A DNA stretch of 64,000 bases, from assembly GCA_963932145.1 (NCBI GenBank), contig OZ010586.1, forward strand, positions 72,650,368 to 72,714,367. Direction: 5' to 3'. The translations under genes and the position numbers were made by a program. Shown piece after piece: positions 45,671-57,745 of this stretch; position 1 is the first letter of the stretch; the number at the start of each line of letters is the position of its first letter. The DNA is from Acanthosepion lycidas (Eukaryota > Mollusca > Cephalopoda > Sepiida > Sepiidae). The notes below the pieces were generated by a model. The model was given only the letters and a program-made list of their open reading frames with translations. It was not told where the DNA came from and ran no database searches.

Positions 45671-47819
45671 TCAATGTTTTATTTTAATCATAACATTTGA
45701 ATTTTGGAATCAGAATTTAAATTTTCTCGCTATATATAGAAGTGCTCAATTTAATTTTAATCTTGACAGAAGAAAAAAGAAGAGAGTGTTTTTCTTTCCT
45801 CAAGTGGAATCAAAGGTGACAGATGAAAATAGATTTCTTTTGTGCATTTCTGTAGTATTCTGCTTTTCTGTTCCAATCGGCAATGACAAAACAAATGCTA
45901 AAAAAAAAAAAAAAAAAAAAAAAAAGAAGATTATGGCAAAGGATGACAGTATCCCCAGACGTTATTTAATTTTTTGGCGGGCACATATTTTTCTTTAATA
46001 AGATTTCTTGAATCTTCAGACTGGTAGACAAAAATAAATATACCATTTAAAATAAACGGAGCATCTACTCAAATATGGGTATACACTAAAAATAACATTT
46101 AAACCAATAAAAATTTGTCATCACTATAAAAAGATATTTGTTGTACAATATTCTATGTATAACATATGCACCAAGTTTGCTATTTTAAAATGTTTATTTT
46201 ATTTTCAAAGAAACATTAGTTCCTAAGATATTTTTCTGAAATTGCACTATTGTTTAAATAAAATAGTATTGTGTTTTCTTTAGAAATTAAACTCCTGTTG
46301 AAACAAAACATTTTCTTTAGAAATTAAACTTTCTTTAAAAAAAAAAAAATATTACTACTAAATGTTTTTTTTTAGAAATTAAACTTGAATAATTTCTTAT
46401 GACTTTAATATTTGTTATCTGTATTTTTTTCAGAAAAAAGTGTATTCAGTAATGGGGTTCAAATTCTTTTAGAAATAAATCTTGTCTTTTACACCCCAAA
46501 TATTTTTTGTCTATGAAATTAAAAATAAAATGTTTTTTTTTTTATTTTTTAACATCTCTAAATATTTTATCTGTGGACAGGAATCAATAATGAAATAAAC
46601 AAGTTCTATGAACTTTTGCAACTTTAGTAACTGATTTTCAGGAACCATTGTAAACACCTTGAATACCATCACTCATCCTATCATCCTATTAGCAACGTGT
46701 GTGTGTGTGACCAGATTTAGACATTAAGAGCCTCCCTGAACTAATAAAAGTTGTGGAGCCCCCTTCATTACATATGTACCCCTCACTGTGTCTATAAAAA
46801 AAAGATATATTCTTAGATAATGCGTTTTTTGGTATAAAACATCAAACACTTCAACTAAAATTGTTAATGATTTTGGAACTGATCCAATTTATTTCATTAG
46901 CAACTTCATATTTATTACCTCTGAACTTTACATCCTACAGAAATATATCTGGAATGAAGGGCTGTATGAATTCTAGGATTCAAATTCACTAGCAAAGCAT
47001 TCTAAAAAACAAAGATGATAGAGAAAGAAAATTAGGATTTGCTACAGACTTGCAATCTGAGATCGCCACAGCTAAAAAAAAAAAATTTTCATTATATTTA
47101 TTGTTAAAGTTATCAACTTCAAATAGACAAGCTAGTAATTCAAAATCATGGATTGCATCACATTGGAATGAAAGATAATGACTTGTTTCAGTGAGAAATC
47201 AAATACACAGATATAGTAGAAAAAATGAATTTTAGACTAAATTAAATAAACTTCCCCTTCAAATTTAAAAGGCCCAATCCAAATAGAGGGGCCCAAATAG
47301 TCTAAATTGTTTCAAATTAGTTTAAAGGAGCCCCATTAAATCTGAAAATAAACAAATCTCCTCTGTTCTTATATCTTTATTTTTTTGGTTTTATCAGGGG
47401 GCCCAAGACAAGTGATCCCCTTTAGTCTTGAGGTACCTAGGCTGCAAAATCCAGCACTATGTGTGTATGCATATGTATGTGTGAGAGACAGCTTTTGTTG
47501 CTTTATTGGTATTGTTTTAAATATTCATATCTTTTTCTATTTTTGAGTGCACTCCAGAAAAAAATAACTCGTTCTTATTGGAGTTATTTTTATCATATTG
47601 GAGATAAGCCCTTTAAAAGAAAAAAAAAATGTTGCACAGACTTGTTGGCTTATTTTATCAAAAATTTTGAACCCTCACTTTTTCTGCTTTCACAACCAAC
47701 TTAAAATTAAAAAATATATATATATATATATAGGTAAAAGATTTGTACTAAAACAAAAAACAAAAAAAACAGAAAAGAAAAATATATTTTTTAAAAAGAG
47801 GTAAAGGAAAAAAAAACTA
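45671..47819. other. Repeat-poor AT-rich DNA
   Basis: Poly(A) at 45900-45925 and three dispersed 'tttagaaattaaact' blocks at 46285-46385; short (TA)n at about 47714-47732. Open frames 45786-45998 and 47459-47804 lack any domain. No gene supported. Confidence 0.4.
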
Positions 47820-48020
47820 ATTATTTCTCGTCGGTGCTTCCGTAAACTTAAACACAACACGAGGAAGCGAAAAAGAAACTAACGTCAGTCGCGGGCAAAA
47901 CGTACAGCCTAAAATTCATAGGAGGGAATTCCTACTTACGTCATAATGACGTCAATGGACAGTGCCTGTGTGCGGATCTTAAAACATGGCCGCTGACATA
48001 GACTAAGTCAGCACACAGCA
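47820..48020 (+). promoter_or_regulatory. Candidate promoter with CRE palindrome cluster
   Basis: A locally CpG-richer island in AT-rich DNA. It carries a perfect CRE palindrome 'tgacgtca' at 47947-47954, a second CRE-like 'ttacgtca' at 47937-47944 and a half-site 'cgtcag' at 47883. Together these are the kind of sites CREB/ATF proteins bind. It could drive an upstream first exon of the KLHL gene, since splice-acceptor-like 'ctctttttacag' (48238-48250) and 'tttttttttacag' (48296-48308) follow. No transcript evidence. Confidence 0.35.
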
Positions 48021-50140
48021 GTTATACTAGGCTGTATTCATCCTTTTCACTTGTGCAATATCATCAGGGGAGCGACAGATTGGTTGTGATAGCAATACCT
48101 CTACTACTACCACCATTGTTGTTGCTGCTGTAACAGTTTTGTTAAGCAAACAACCTACTACTAAATCTTTCTATATTATTACTGCTACACAACAGTAGTG
48201 GTAGTACGTACTACACATTGCAACCACTATATATTTTCTCTTTTTACAGACTATAGTAAGTATAAACTACTACTATAGCCACCTCTGATGCGTTTTTTTT
48301 TTTTACAGAACCACCGATTGTCATTTATTCAGGGATCATGCACTTAGTGGATATTTCATTCCGACAGTTGGAACATTTTGAAATATCGAGATCTTCGTCC
48401 TCATGACCGTTGGGTTGTGTACCCGTCACTTTCGTTTGTTCGCTCTTATTTGGATATAGGAGTTGGATAATATTTGTCTCGCGATAACTGCCAAAGACTT
48501 GACAGAATTATATCAAAAATATATTAATGAGCAGTTAAAAAGAAAAAAAAAAGTCATCTGCAAGAAGTAGGAAGAGATTTTTTTTTTAACTCAGAGGTGG
48601 GGAATTATCAAGGACCATGCAGGTGCGTTGTGAAGAATCCTATTTTGAATCTTAAAGCATTTCAATTTCAATCAGTTCGTGTAAAATCTTTTTTTTGTTC
48701 TTCGTTTTTACGTGATGTGTCCACTACTTGTGAAAAAGATGACAAAGGTCATATTATACGCTTGTGTCGTTATAAAATAACGCATTCAAACTATGAACAC
48801 CAAAAGAAATAAATAGAAAAATGATCTCTTTTTTTTTTAAAGTTGACGCGTTTTTTTTTTGTTTTTTTTTTTTTTGTTTTTTTTGTGTGTGAGTGTGTGT
48901 AAAAAATAGCACTTTTTAATTTTTAAAAAGGCAGCCAGATTTAGTTGACCATGGTTCTGGAAAACAAGGACAGTCGGAAAAAAATTAATAAATAAACAAA
49001 CGAAAGTGGAACTGCTACCCTGCTAAAAAAAAATCAAATAGAAGGATTTTACAATAAAATAAAACGGAAAACAAACAGAAGTGGATTTTTCTGTTACATG
49101 CTTGACAGTGACAACTAAATTCTAAAATATTACCCTCCCACCTAATTTTTTTTTTTTTTTTTAACTGCAGAAATTATTACCTACAATCAAAGTGTCCCGT
49201 TATGAAGCCAAAAATATAAAGCAAGAACAAAATACACACGCACGGAAAAAATATTCTGAAATGAATTATACTGCCTGACATGGCCAAGCTAAAGAAAGAG
49301 GAAATTTGTGCGTGCGGTCGGCCGTGTTAAATGTTAAAAACTACAAAAAGTAAACCTCACTGTTCCGGTGGGGTAATGCTTCGCGGTTTCCTGTTAGTTT
49401 TACTAGCAGGGAGAGAAAAGAGAGGACAGACATGGGCTCATCGAGTGTCATTAAAATGACACGATGTTGCTGGTGACAGAGATTATTTGCAAGTGATGAA
49501 ATGCTGTTTATTATAAACTGACGGTGTTTATAGAAATAGTGTGGCAAAAAAAAAGAAGACCTTATCAGACCCTTTTTATACTAGCAACTCAGACTTGTCC
49601 CCCTGTCCATTCTGTAATGATAGGATCTGTCTTGCCAACAATTGATATTTAAATTAATAATTTAACTAGAATGTATTTATTTCTTAAAAAATTATAGTAC
49701 ATGAAATTATAGATTTTTCTTGTTGCTTTTTTAAAACGGTCTAAAAAAAAAAAAAAAAAAAACTTCATTCAGACCGGGGAAAACGAAACTAGCTATGACA
49801 TTTAGAGACTAATTTACAAGTTTCATCTTTCTTTTTGTCTTTTTTTTTTTTTTTAAATTCCTTTTTTTTTTTTTTTTAACTACTTAAGCTCGACACAGCT
49901 CCTCTGACCATCACATGACACACACACAAAACAAAAATCATTAGTAAATTAAATATTGTTCATTTCTAATTCGCTCTTCATACACGCCATGCAAAGAAGT
50001 GCTTTAGTAGTAGTCGACAAGCTTCTTAATTATCTCTATTTGTTTGTTACCAAAACATAACTCTACTACTTACAGCAAAAAAAAAAAAAAAAAAAAAACT
50101 GCTTACTACTGTTGCGAAACCAAGCAGGACGATTTTTGAA
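48021..50140 (+). other. KLHL upstream region; no coding recognised
   Basis: AT-rich with T-runs (48837-48882, 49147-49163, 49838-49876) and A-runs (49744-49762, 50078-50097). Acceptor-like sites at 48250, 48308 and 50073 ('ctactacttacag') would allow spliced 5' UTR exons, but nothing proves them. A frame at 48597-48812 has no domain. Confidence 0.3.
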
Positions 50141-50150
50141 TCCGATCTTG

Positions 50151-50225
50151 TATATAATCGCACCGAGAAAGATGCACGTGTTACAAGAACGAATGACCTA
50201 GACTGGAAGCAGTCTACACGTGTAG
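50151..50225 (+). promoter_or_regulatory. Candidate proximal promoter: TATA-like plus two E-boxes
   Basis: 'tatataa' at 50151-50157 is followed by palindromic E-boxes 'cacgtg' at 50175-50180 and 50217-50222. A start about 30 bp past the TATA would give a 5' UTR of roughly 180 nt. Confidence 0.4.
50172..50201 (+). other. Possible uORF of 9 codons in the KLHL 5' leader
   Basis: ATG at 50172 reads MHVLQERMT and stops at TAG 50199-50201. It matters only if transcription starts upstream of 50172. It could damp translation of the main frame. Confidence 0.25.
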
Positions 50226-50359
50226 TTGTTTGTTCGTGTAGTCTGACGTTTTGGGTTTTTTTTCCCTCTATTTTCATTTCAACAACTAAGTTTTTGTTTT
50301 CTGCCTTAAAAGGAAGAGAAAAAGGACTTTAAAAAAAAGAAAAAAGAAAAAGCTACACC

Positions 50360-52099
50360 ATGGATAAAAATAGTCCAGATCTTTCAGACCGTAACTATCT
50401 TCTTCACGATCCGAACTATTGTATAGACTTGGTAAAAAAGCTGGATGCTCTTCGCATCGAAGCAACCTTTACTGATGCCATACTTTGCGTCCAACACGAA
50501 GAATTCCCGTGCCACAGAAACGTACTGGCTGTTAGCAGTCCTTACTTCAAAGCCATGTTTACAAGTGACCTCCGAGAAAGTCGAGAGGCTCGCGTGTGTA
50601 TTAGTGAAGTGTCACCCTGGACCCTAAAGAGAGTAATAGAATACGCCTATAGTGGTCGTATTGCTATTACTGATGAGAATGCCCAGGAACTGTTGGCTGC
50701 AGGCAGCCTCTTTGAATACCCAGACATTGTTGGGGCCTGTTGTGAATTTTTACGGCGACAGCTGGATCATAATAATTGCTTGGGAATTGAACGGTTCGCC
50801 CAGGTGCATTCTTGTAAGGAATTACAGACTGATGCCCACAAATATACTTTAGAAAATTTTAGCATGGTTGTTAAAAGTGACGAATTTCTTGAGCTGTCCC
50901 CGGAACGCTTGCTCATTTATATCTCCAGCGATCTTATAGACGTGCGAAAAGAAGAAATAGTCTACGATGCAGTTATTCGATGGGTGAGATACGATCTTGA
51001 CGACCGGTCGCGTCATCTTACCAGTCTGCTTCAACAAGTTCGTCTCCCCATTGTTGAATTAAGCTACCTCCGTGAAATAGAGGCAGACCCCTTAATCTAT
51101 AATCAACCTGACTGCTTGGATTTGATACGCGAGGCTCAGGTGCAGCACGAATCTGTCTCTAACCAACAAGGTAAGCGTCGACGAAGCATGCAGAATAATA
51201 ATGTCCACCCACGGCCTTCGACAGTGGCCAAAGAGGCCCTTGTCGTCGTTGGTGGCCTTAACAACTACATAACACGCTCAGTGGAGATGTACGATTTACA
51301 GAAAGATAGATGGACGAATCTACCAGATATTCCACAGCCCATCTCCCAGTACAGCGTAGCTATGTTGACCAACGCTCTCATCGTGTCTGGAGGCATCTGT
51401 GATGGCCACATTGTAGACACTGTGTGGCGTTTTGATGCCCTCAAACTAGAGTGGAAAAACATGCAACCGATGCTGCGACCGCGCGCTCGTCATGCATCGA
51501 CTTCGATCAGTGACTACGTGTATGTAATCGGTGGTGTTGGTTACGGTACTAACAGAGATATAGTTGACTTGAACCCTATTGAATGCTACGATCCTGTGTC
51601 TAATGTATGGCAGGATGTTGGGGTGTGTCGGTTTCCAAGGACCCTGTCAAGGATTGTACCTTACAATGACACAATCCTAGAGGTTGGGGGACTTCAACAG
51701 GGACAAAGAGTTAACACGATTGAGACCTACCGGTGCAAGGACCGAATGGTTGACCCTACCGGAGAGCAGTACGTCCTACCAAATAGTATACAATATGCAC
51801 AGATTTTGGTTTTGGATAATGTATTTTATATTATCTGGGAAGATAGTCGTAAAGTCCTCACTCTGGACCCCGAAAAAAGAACATTCCGTAACCTCCCTGA
51901 TATGACCCATGTTCACATTCACAGTGGTGCTAGCATTTTGAAAGGTAAGATATATATCACAGGAGGACTTAGTGATGTAGACAATTCCATTCCAACACTA
52001 ACTGTTGAATGTTATGATCCTACTACTAATAAATGGACAGATGTGACGAGTATGGGTCAAGCTAGATCTTCACATGGTTGTTTGACAATACATATGTGA
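50360..52099 (+). CDS. Kelch-like (KLHL) BTB-BACK-Kelch protein, KLHL24/KLHL6-like
   Basis: 579 codons in one uninterrupted frame. The ATG lies in the perfect context ACCATGG and no earlier in-frame start is convincing. BTB domain about residues 28-135 ('FTDAILCVQHEEFPCHRNVL', 'SPYFKAMFTSDLRESREA'); BACK domain about 140-245 ('NCLGIERFAQVHSC', 'KEEIVYDAVIRWV'); a basic linker (GKRRR, 271-275); then Kelch repeats 293-579. Blades 1-3 and 6 have the GG doublet ('VVVGGLNN', 'IVSGGICD', 'YVIGGVGY', 'YITGGLSD') and Y-P/W signatures. Blade 4 keeps GG but loses the tryptophan, and blade 5 ('FYIIWEDS') lacks GG. Such proteins usually act as substrate adaptors of Cullin-3 ubiquitin ligases, BTB binding Cul3 and Kelch holding the substrate. 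The C-terminus 'SSHGCLTIHM' and 'RESRE' recall KLHL24/KLHL6/KLHL35. Subfamily assignment is moderate; substrate unknown. Lack of introns may mean an old retrogene or a lineage-specific expansion. Confidence 0.96.
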   Translation: MDKNSPDLSDRNYLLHDPNYCIDLVKKLDALRIEATFTDAILCVQHEEFPCHRNVLAVSSPYFKAMFTSDLRESREARVCISEVSPWTLKRVIEYAYSGRIAITDENAQELLAAGSLFEYPDIVGACCEFLRRQLDHNNCLGIERFAQVHSCKELQTDAHKYTLENFSMVVKSDEFLELSPERLLIYISSDLIDVRKEEIVYDAVIRWVRYDLDDRSRHLTSLLQQVRLPIVELSYLREIEADPLIYNQPDCLDLIREAQVQHESVSNQQGKRRRSMQNNNVHPRPSTVAKEALVVVGGLNNYITRSVEMYDLQKDRWTNLPDIPQPISQYSVAMLTNALIVSGGICDGHIVDTVWRFDALKLEWKNMQPMLRPRARHASTSISDYVYVIGGVGYGTNRDIVDLNPIECYDPVSNVWQDVGVCRFPRTLSRIVPYNDTILEVGGLQQGQRVNTIETYRCKDRMVDPTGEQYVLPNSIQYAQILVLDNVFYIIWEDSRKVLTLDPEKRTFRNLPDMTHVHIHSGASILKGKIYITGGLSDVDNSIPTLTVECYDPTTNKWTDVTSMGQARSSHGCLTIHM

Positions 52100-52500
52100 G
52101 AATTAATTAGTTTGTATATTAAAAAGAAAGAAAAAATTATAATGGCTGAACGTATAAAACTAAAATTTGTTTGGAAGGCAAATTTAAATTTGTGTCTTTT
52201 TTTTTTTTTTTTCTTATCATTCCCAATTTTTTCTCTTCTTTTTAAATTTAGTTTTGTTTCTTATATTGAAATTGCTTTTTGAAAATTTTATTGCATACGT
52301 GTATGTATATTTCAGTAAGAAGTATATATATTGATGTATATGACTGTATAACAAAATGAAGGTATTGTTTTTTTCCATTTTATTTCCATTCATCTTCGTA
52401 TGACTCGTATTTAATTTAAAAGTCACTCTTCTTGCATTTCCTTTCTTTGTTGTCTTCTACATTTACATTTGTACTCAGCAACCTCAAAAGAAAAAAGCTA

Positions 52501-52510
52501 AATAAATAAA
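52501..52510 (+). promoter_or_regulatory. Overlapping AATAAA poly(A) signals for KLHL
   Basis: AATAAA at 52501-52506 and 52505-52510, about 400 nt after the stop codon. Further AATAAA-like motifs near 52694 and 52736 could give longer 3' ends. Confidence 0.45.
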
Positions 52511-52643
52511 ACAAATTGAATTTTTAAAAGTTGAATTCTTTTTTTTCCCGATCATTTTTTAACGGTAAATTTTATTTTTGCCTAACGAGTCACAGCCCAA
52601 ATAATGGATTTTACAAGCATAGCTGTAAGTGTAATGCCATTAC

Positions 52644-52674
<31 letters not shown>

Positions 52675-54040
52675 TTAACATTTGATTGACTTGAATAAAA
52701 AGAAAATGAACGTGTCATAAACTATTTTGTTAGCATAAATAAATATTTGAATTGCTAAAAATATAAACTAGAGACCCTGAAAGTAGCATTATTAGAATTG
52801 TCTTTGTTTTGACTTTTGTATTATATTTTTGGCTGGGTAATTTTAATAAATTAAAATTAAATTTTTAATAATGAAACTACTACACTTAAATCACGCCAGC
52901 ATGTGCATTCTTATAGTAAAATTATTTATGCGCAGCTAACATTGATTTAGTAACTCAAACTGTAAAAAAAAAAAAAAAAAAAAAGTATTACTTAACCTAA
53001 GGTTTGAAATACATTTTTAAAAAAAATGAAACATTTCCTGAAGCCTTTTTATTTTTCGTTTTAATTCCAAGCTAATTAAATTTTAGTATTTTCAAACCGA
53101 TTTTTTTTAAAAACAATATTGGAATTATTTATTTTCTGATTATCAGTTGAGTAAAAAAAAAAAAGTCTATAATAAAGTTAAACTATTTTATTTTTAATGA
53201 CTAATAAATTAAATAGGATCATTATCCGTTTAAAATTTTTCTTCTCTTATCGATTTGTTTTTTGCTTTCCACGTCTGATAAGACAGCAAACCCTGACTTT
53301 TTCAGTACAATCAGCTGTAGTATATTATAATGCCTTATTGTTAGCCAACAATTTTCATACGAATTCCATCTCTTAATTTTATCTAACTGCTAGATAGATT
53401 CTCAAGAACGGTGTTCACTGAATTCCTTGTCAAGTGCACTGTTATACCTACATATCTTCATCCTTCCTGCTTGCTTGTAAAAATCTATTGCAATAATACA
53501 TGATTGCCGTGACTACTACAGTTTGTCACCGTGTACTAACTTTGAAAGGCAACAGACATTGAAAATGTCTGTTGAATTGCCCTTATCAATAATACTCTTT
53601 TAGTCTTGTATTCCAAAATGGTAAACTTTAAACATGAGAAACGACTGATTGTAAATACGTAAAAATATTTTTAAGACATTCATTAACATTTACATGCCAT
53701 CATTTGCTTATTTATAAAAAATAAAAAAAAAATTGAACTTCATGTAATTTAATTTTTTTTTTATCTATTTTTAACATTTTTTTTCTTTTAATTTTAATTC
53801 TTTTTGTAGATTAAATTAAAATACATTTCCCTTTCTGTCAGTCAAAGAAAAAAATGTCCAGTACTAATTTTCTGTTTCGTGTCAACAAGTCATTTTTCCG
53901 TACAGTTCTTGTTTGGTCACTGTGGATCTTTCATTGATCCTTCGATCATGTTCTCCGGTGTTATGGTGTAGAAATGATTCATCAAGTTAAAAAAAGAAAA
54001 TATTTACTTAGAAAAAATTATAAATTCTACTTTAATTTCT

Positions 54041-54082
<42 letters not shown>

Positions 54083-55445
54083 CATCCAAAAATAATGATG
54101 TCTTGGAATTGGCAATTTCCACTGAGAAGCGTTCAAAAGTTTGCCATAAAAATCACTTCTCACAAGAGTTTTGACTTTGAGATATTCATCAATATCCAGT
54201 TCATGTTTTATCTTTTAGATGGTGTTATGGATGATTTGACTGTGTGTCTGGACTTTTGTTAAAACATTTATTGTCAGTGCGGAAACAAGCTGACCTCAAG
54301 TATCTTCTGGGGAAATAAATAAATTGGATTTTTGCTTTTTAGTCATGATAAATTCACTTAGTTACCATTTTTTTTCTCTATCAGTTTAACATCGATTAAA
54401 TAAATCACTTAGTCTAGAACAGTCTTATAAATGCACCAATTTTAGAGTGTTTTATGAAATCGAAATTCCTTTGTAGTTTGACGTCCCCTTTTCACGGGAA
54501 TAATTTTCTTTTTAAATTTTAGAAGGTGACTAACAGAAATAATTAAGCTCTACTAATTACCTGATGATCACCATAATTTTTAAAAATAATTTTTGGATAT
54601 TTAAGTTGTGCCTAGTACTTAAATATCGATTTTAAAAAAAGTTATATAGGAATTATTACATAATTTTTCTAGAATTTTAGATACTTTCTTGCTCAATGAA
54701 TAAAATTTTATTTCTTAACCTATAAATAACTCTCTTAACAACTAATTGTATGACTTTATTTTAAAAAAAAATACTATTTATAAAACTAGAATTACTGGTT
54801 ACAGTTTTTATTTATGTTTTTAAATATTAATTTTTTGAGTCACTGGTTTGATTACCTCTGTCAGAAAATCTTTCCTTTGTTATGGCTGACTCTTAAGAAA
54901 TTGCTTTTTTGTTTATAGAATATAATTCTTTCATTTGCCATTTTCCTTTTTATATGAAAATGTTTGCAGCTAGTCTTTTTAATTTCTTGCTTTTCAAAAT
55001 AGTTGTATTTTATTTATTTTAAGGTTAAGGAATACAGGTATTTCATTTCATTTTTAAGTTTGCCTAAGAAAAGGGAAATTATAAACACACTTTATTTGAG
55101 GTCTGACACTTTGTTCGAAATAAAAACATAAAAAGGTAGAATCAGGTAAAACATTTTATTTTAATAAATTTGCACCTGAATTTAGAGAAATTATATTTCA
55201 AGATTCTGAATTTAATATATATACTACCATAGAACATGTCAAAAGGTTATGGACTAGCATATCTGCCGACAAATGTATGTGCAATAACTGGGATCAGTGT
55301 AGTTACTACACTGTAGTATCTGTGCATACCAAAAAGTTACACTACTGAAGCACAAAAGTTCATGACCTGACCCGCCACTGAAAATCTAACCAAATGACAA
55401 AAAAACAGATTATTTAAAAAAACAAAAATTTTTGTATCTCTATAT

Positions 55446-55520
<75 letters not shown>

Positions 55521-56323
55521 CACTGATTGACTAAAAGATTAGCATACCATGATAAAAAAAAAATGCCTAAACTTAATAAAAACAAAGTTTGGTCATCAAA
55601 ATCTGTTACTATTAAAAGGATTATTGATTATTAAATTCTATTTTTTTGATCCATTTTAGAACATTCAAATTTTGGTTAAAATAGCTTTCTTTTTTTTTTT
55701 TTTTCTGTGTGTCAGTGGGGGGACCAAAGATTGGTATAGGGAATTTTAGCGTCTTTTTTGCAGTGAAAAACACATTGATTTGGAAATTCTCAAGATTTAT
55801 TCACTAATGAATGGAATTTTGATAAATAATTTTTTTTTCTTTAGAAAATCTTGCTAAAAAATTTTTTCTTTTACTTTTGTTACCACTTACTTTTAAGAAA
55901 ATTCGAGAAAATTAATTTTTGTGTTTCATTGGAGAATTTAAATCATCAATATTTTTTTTTTTTTTTTTTTTTTATCAAACGAGAACCTCAGTTACTGAAA
56001 ATCTGCCCTGAACTGTAAAATAAAGTGCTGTAAAACTATGACATTATTTAATTGCTTTTATGGATAAGATGTGTTATGGATACTATAGTCTTAAAACATA
56101 TTTTTTTTTTTTTTTTTTTTTTTTCAATAAATAATGAATTTTTACAAGAGTTTTCATTTTTTTAAAAAAAATTAGAATAATTTATAAAGTTTTAAAGCTT
56201 TTAAATTTCTGTATTACTTTGTGCCTTTTAGGTGATATTGTTATTAAGTAAATCTGTATTTACTAATCATAAATCGAAAAGATTAGTACAATTCATAGAA
56301 AAGTGATATTTTAAAAAGAATTT

Positions 56324-56355
<32 letters not shown>

Positions 56356-57095
56356 GTATGTGTATAAATGTGCAAATTTTTGTTCATACACAACATTATC
56401 TGAAAATCAGAGCAGTAACTACAAATTTAAAGCCAAAGTATCTAAAATCCAATAAAACATCAGATTATGGAGACTATTTTCCTAAACTTTTAAAATTGCT
56501 GAGGACTTAAAACATAAAAAAGCATCCACATTATATTTCATAATTATTTTTTTACAGATATATATACACCATAGAAGAACAGATAAACCATCTGTCATTC
56601 ATGTTAAAAAATGTATTTCTGTGATATTTTAAACTATTTTATTTAAGCGATATTTGTTTCAAATCAAATTAATTAAACCTCAAATCTGATAATATTTGTC
56701 AAATTTGTTTCAGAAAAGTATTTTATTTTTAACATTTTTTTTTTTTAAATATCAAGAATGACATTATGATGACAGATTGTTAAAAATGACACTAAAATCA
56801 TAAATTTTAGTAAATCAAAATTCCTTCCAGTCAAATTAGTTTTGAAATACAGAAAAAAATATTTTCCTTATTGGAATTATTAATCTATTAGCTTAAAACT
56901 AAAATAAAAGCTTCAGGAAAGATTTTTCATTTAAATAATTAATTTTAAAATTTAGGTGTTGCGTATCTGTGGTGGTACGCAGAAGATGAAAAGTAAGTAG
57001 GAATTAAAAATTGGTAATAAAATCCATATTTCTATTACAAATTTATTGAAATAAATGATACACGTTCTTTTATTAGACGGGGGAACATAAAAGTA
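52511..57095 (+). other. AT-rich, T-run-rich region downstream of KLHL
   Basis: No SINE, LINE or transposon is recognised for about 4.6 kb. Homopolymers dominate: T-runs near 53748, 54049-54082, 55690, 55953, 56101 and 56331, and A-runs at 52963-52984 and 53153. (ATT)n lies at 52643-52675. It may be a long 3' UTR or intergenic DNA; a 3' UTR is not proven. Confidence 0.4.
55441..55516. repeat. Compound (TC)n-(TA)n microsatellite
   Basis: TC tract followed directly by about 50 bp of TA, the same architecture as at 13.2 and 14.2 kb. Confidence 0.95.
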
Positions 57096-57099
57096 AGTC

Positions 57100-57745
57100 T
57101 TCATATTTCAACGTAAGCATCAGTGGCATCAACCAGTTTCCTCAAATGGCCAGGGGTGGAATGAACAGTCTTCTGAAGGACCTCGTCTGGGTTATTGTGG
57201 AGAACCTCCCAAGTCCTCTGGTGTGTGAGGTTTTTTTTTTTTTTTTTTTTTTTTTTTGTCTTGTACACCACCTCCTTTGTGTAACTGCACAGGTAAAAAA
57301 TCACAATGGCGTTAGATCTGGACTTCTTGGAGGCCATTCATCATTCTATCTAATTGCCTGGAAAATGGTGGTCTAACCATGCATGCACAGTAACAGCAAA
57401 ATGGTGCGGGGTGCACCATCCTGCATAAATATCAGGTCACCAATGTTATCCCAACCAGACACTGTGGGCCACATGTAATTGGGGTCACACACAAGATATT
57501 GACCGACTACTATTGTTGCTGTCATTCTGCACCACACGGTCACTTTTGGTCGAACTTGCATCCTCTCAACTGTTATGTTCAGATCATTATCACAGGATGC
57601 CCAGTAATAGCAGTTGTGATGATTGATGAAACCACCAACATGGACTACAGCCTCATTACTCCAGTGGATGTTTTCAAACAATTCAAGCCAATCTTCATGT
57701 TAACTCTCTATATTCCTTTCTGCAGTCACAGTTTTTAGCTCCTGT
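57100..57745 (-). pseudogene. Mariner/IS630-type transposase pseudogene
   Basis: Minus strand, right to left: 'FENIHWSNEAVVHVGGF' (expected catalytic D of 'WSDEA' is N), 'RPKVTVWCRMTATIVVGQYL', 'GDLIFMQDGAPR' (second catalytic D), then in a shifted frame 'RSPDLTPL' with a stop (third catalytic region, about 57310), 'TKEVVYKT', a poly-lysine caused by an A-run (T-run 57231-57257 on plus), 'EVLHNNPDEVLQKTVHSTPG' and 'HLRKLVDATDAYVEI', the expected C-terminus. Frameshifts, a mutated catalytic residue and the homopolymer make it non-functional. Confidence 0.85.

Noticed and set aside
49341-49547. 68-residue minus-strand frame upstream of KLHL
   Set aside because: No domain, no start context or promoter signal, and it lies in AT-rich noncoding DNA.
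53974-54174. Phe-rich small frame downstream of KLHL
   Set aside because: Spans a run of about 34 T; no support as a gene.
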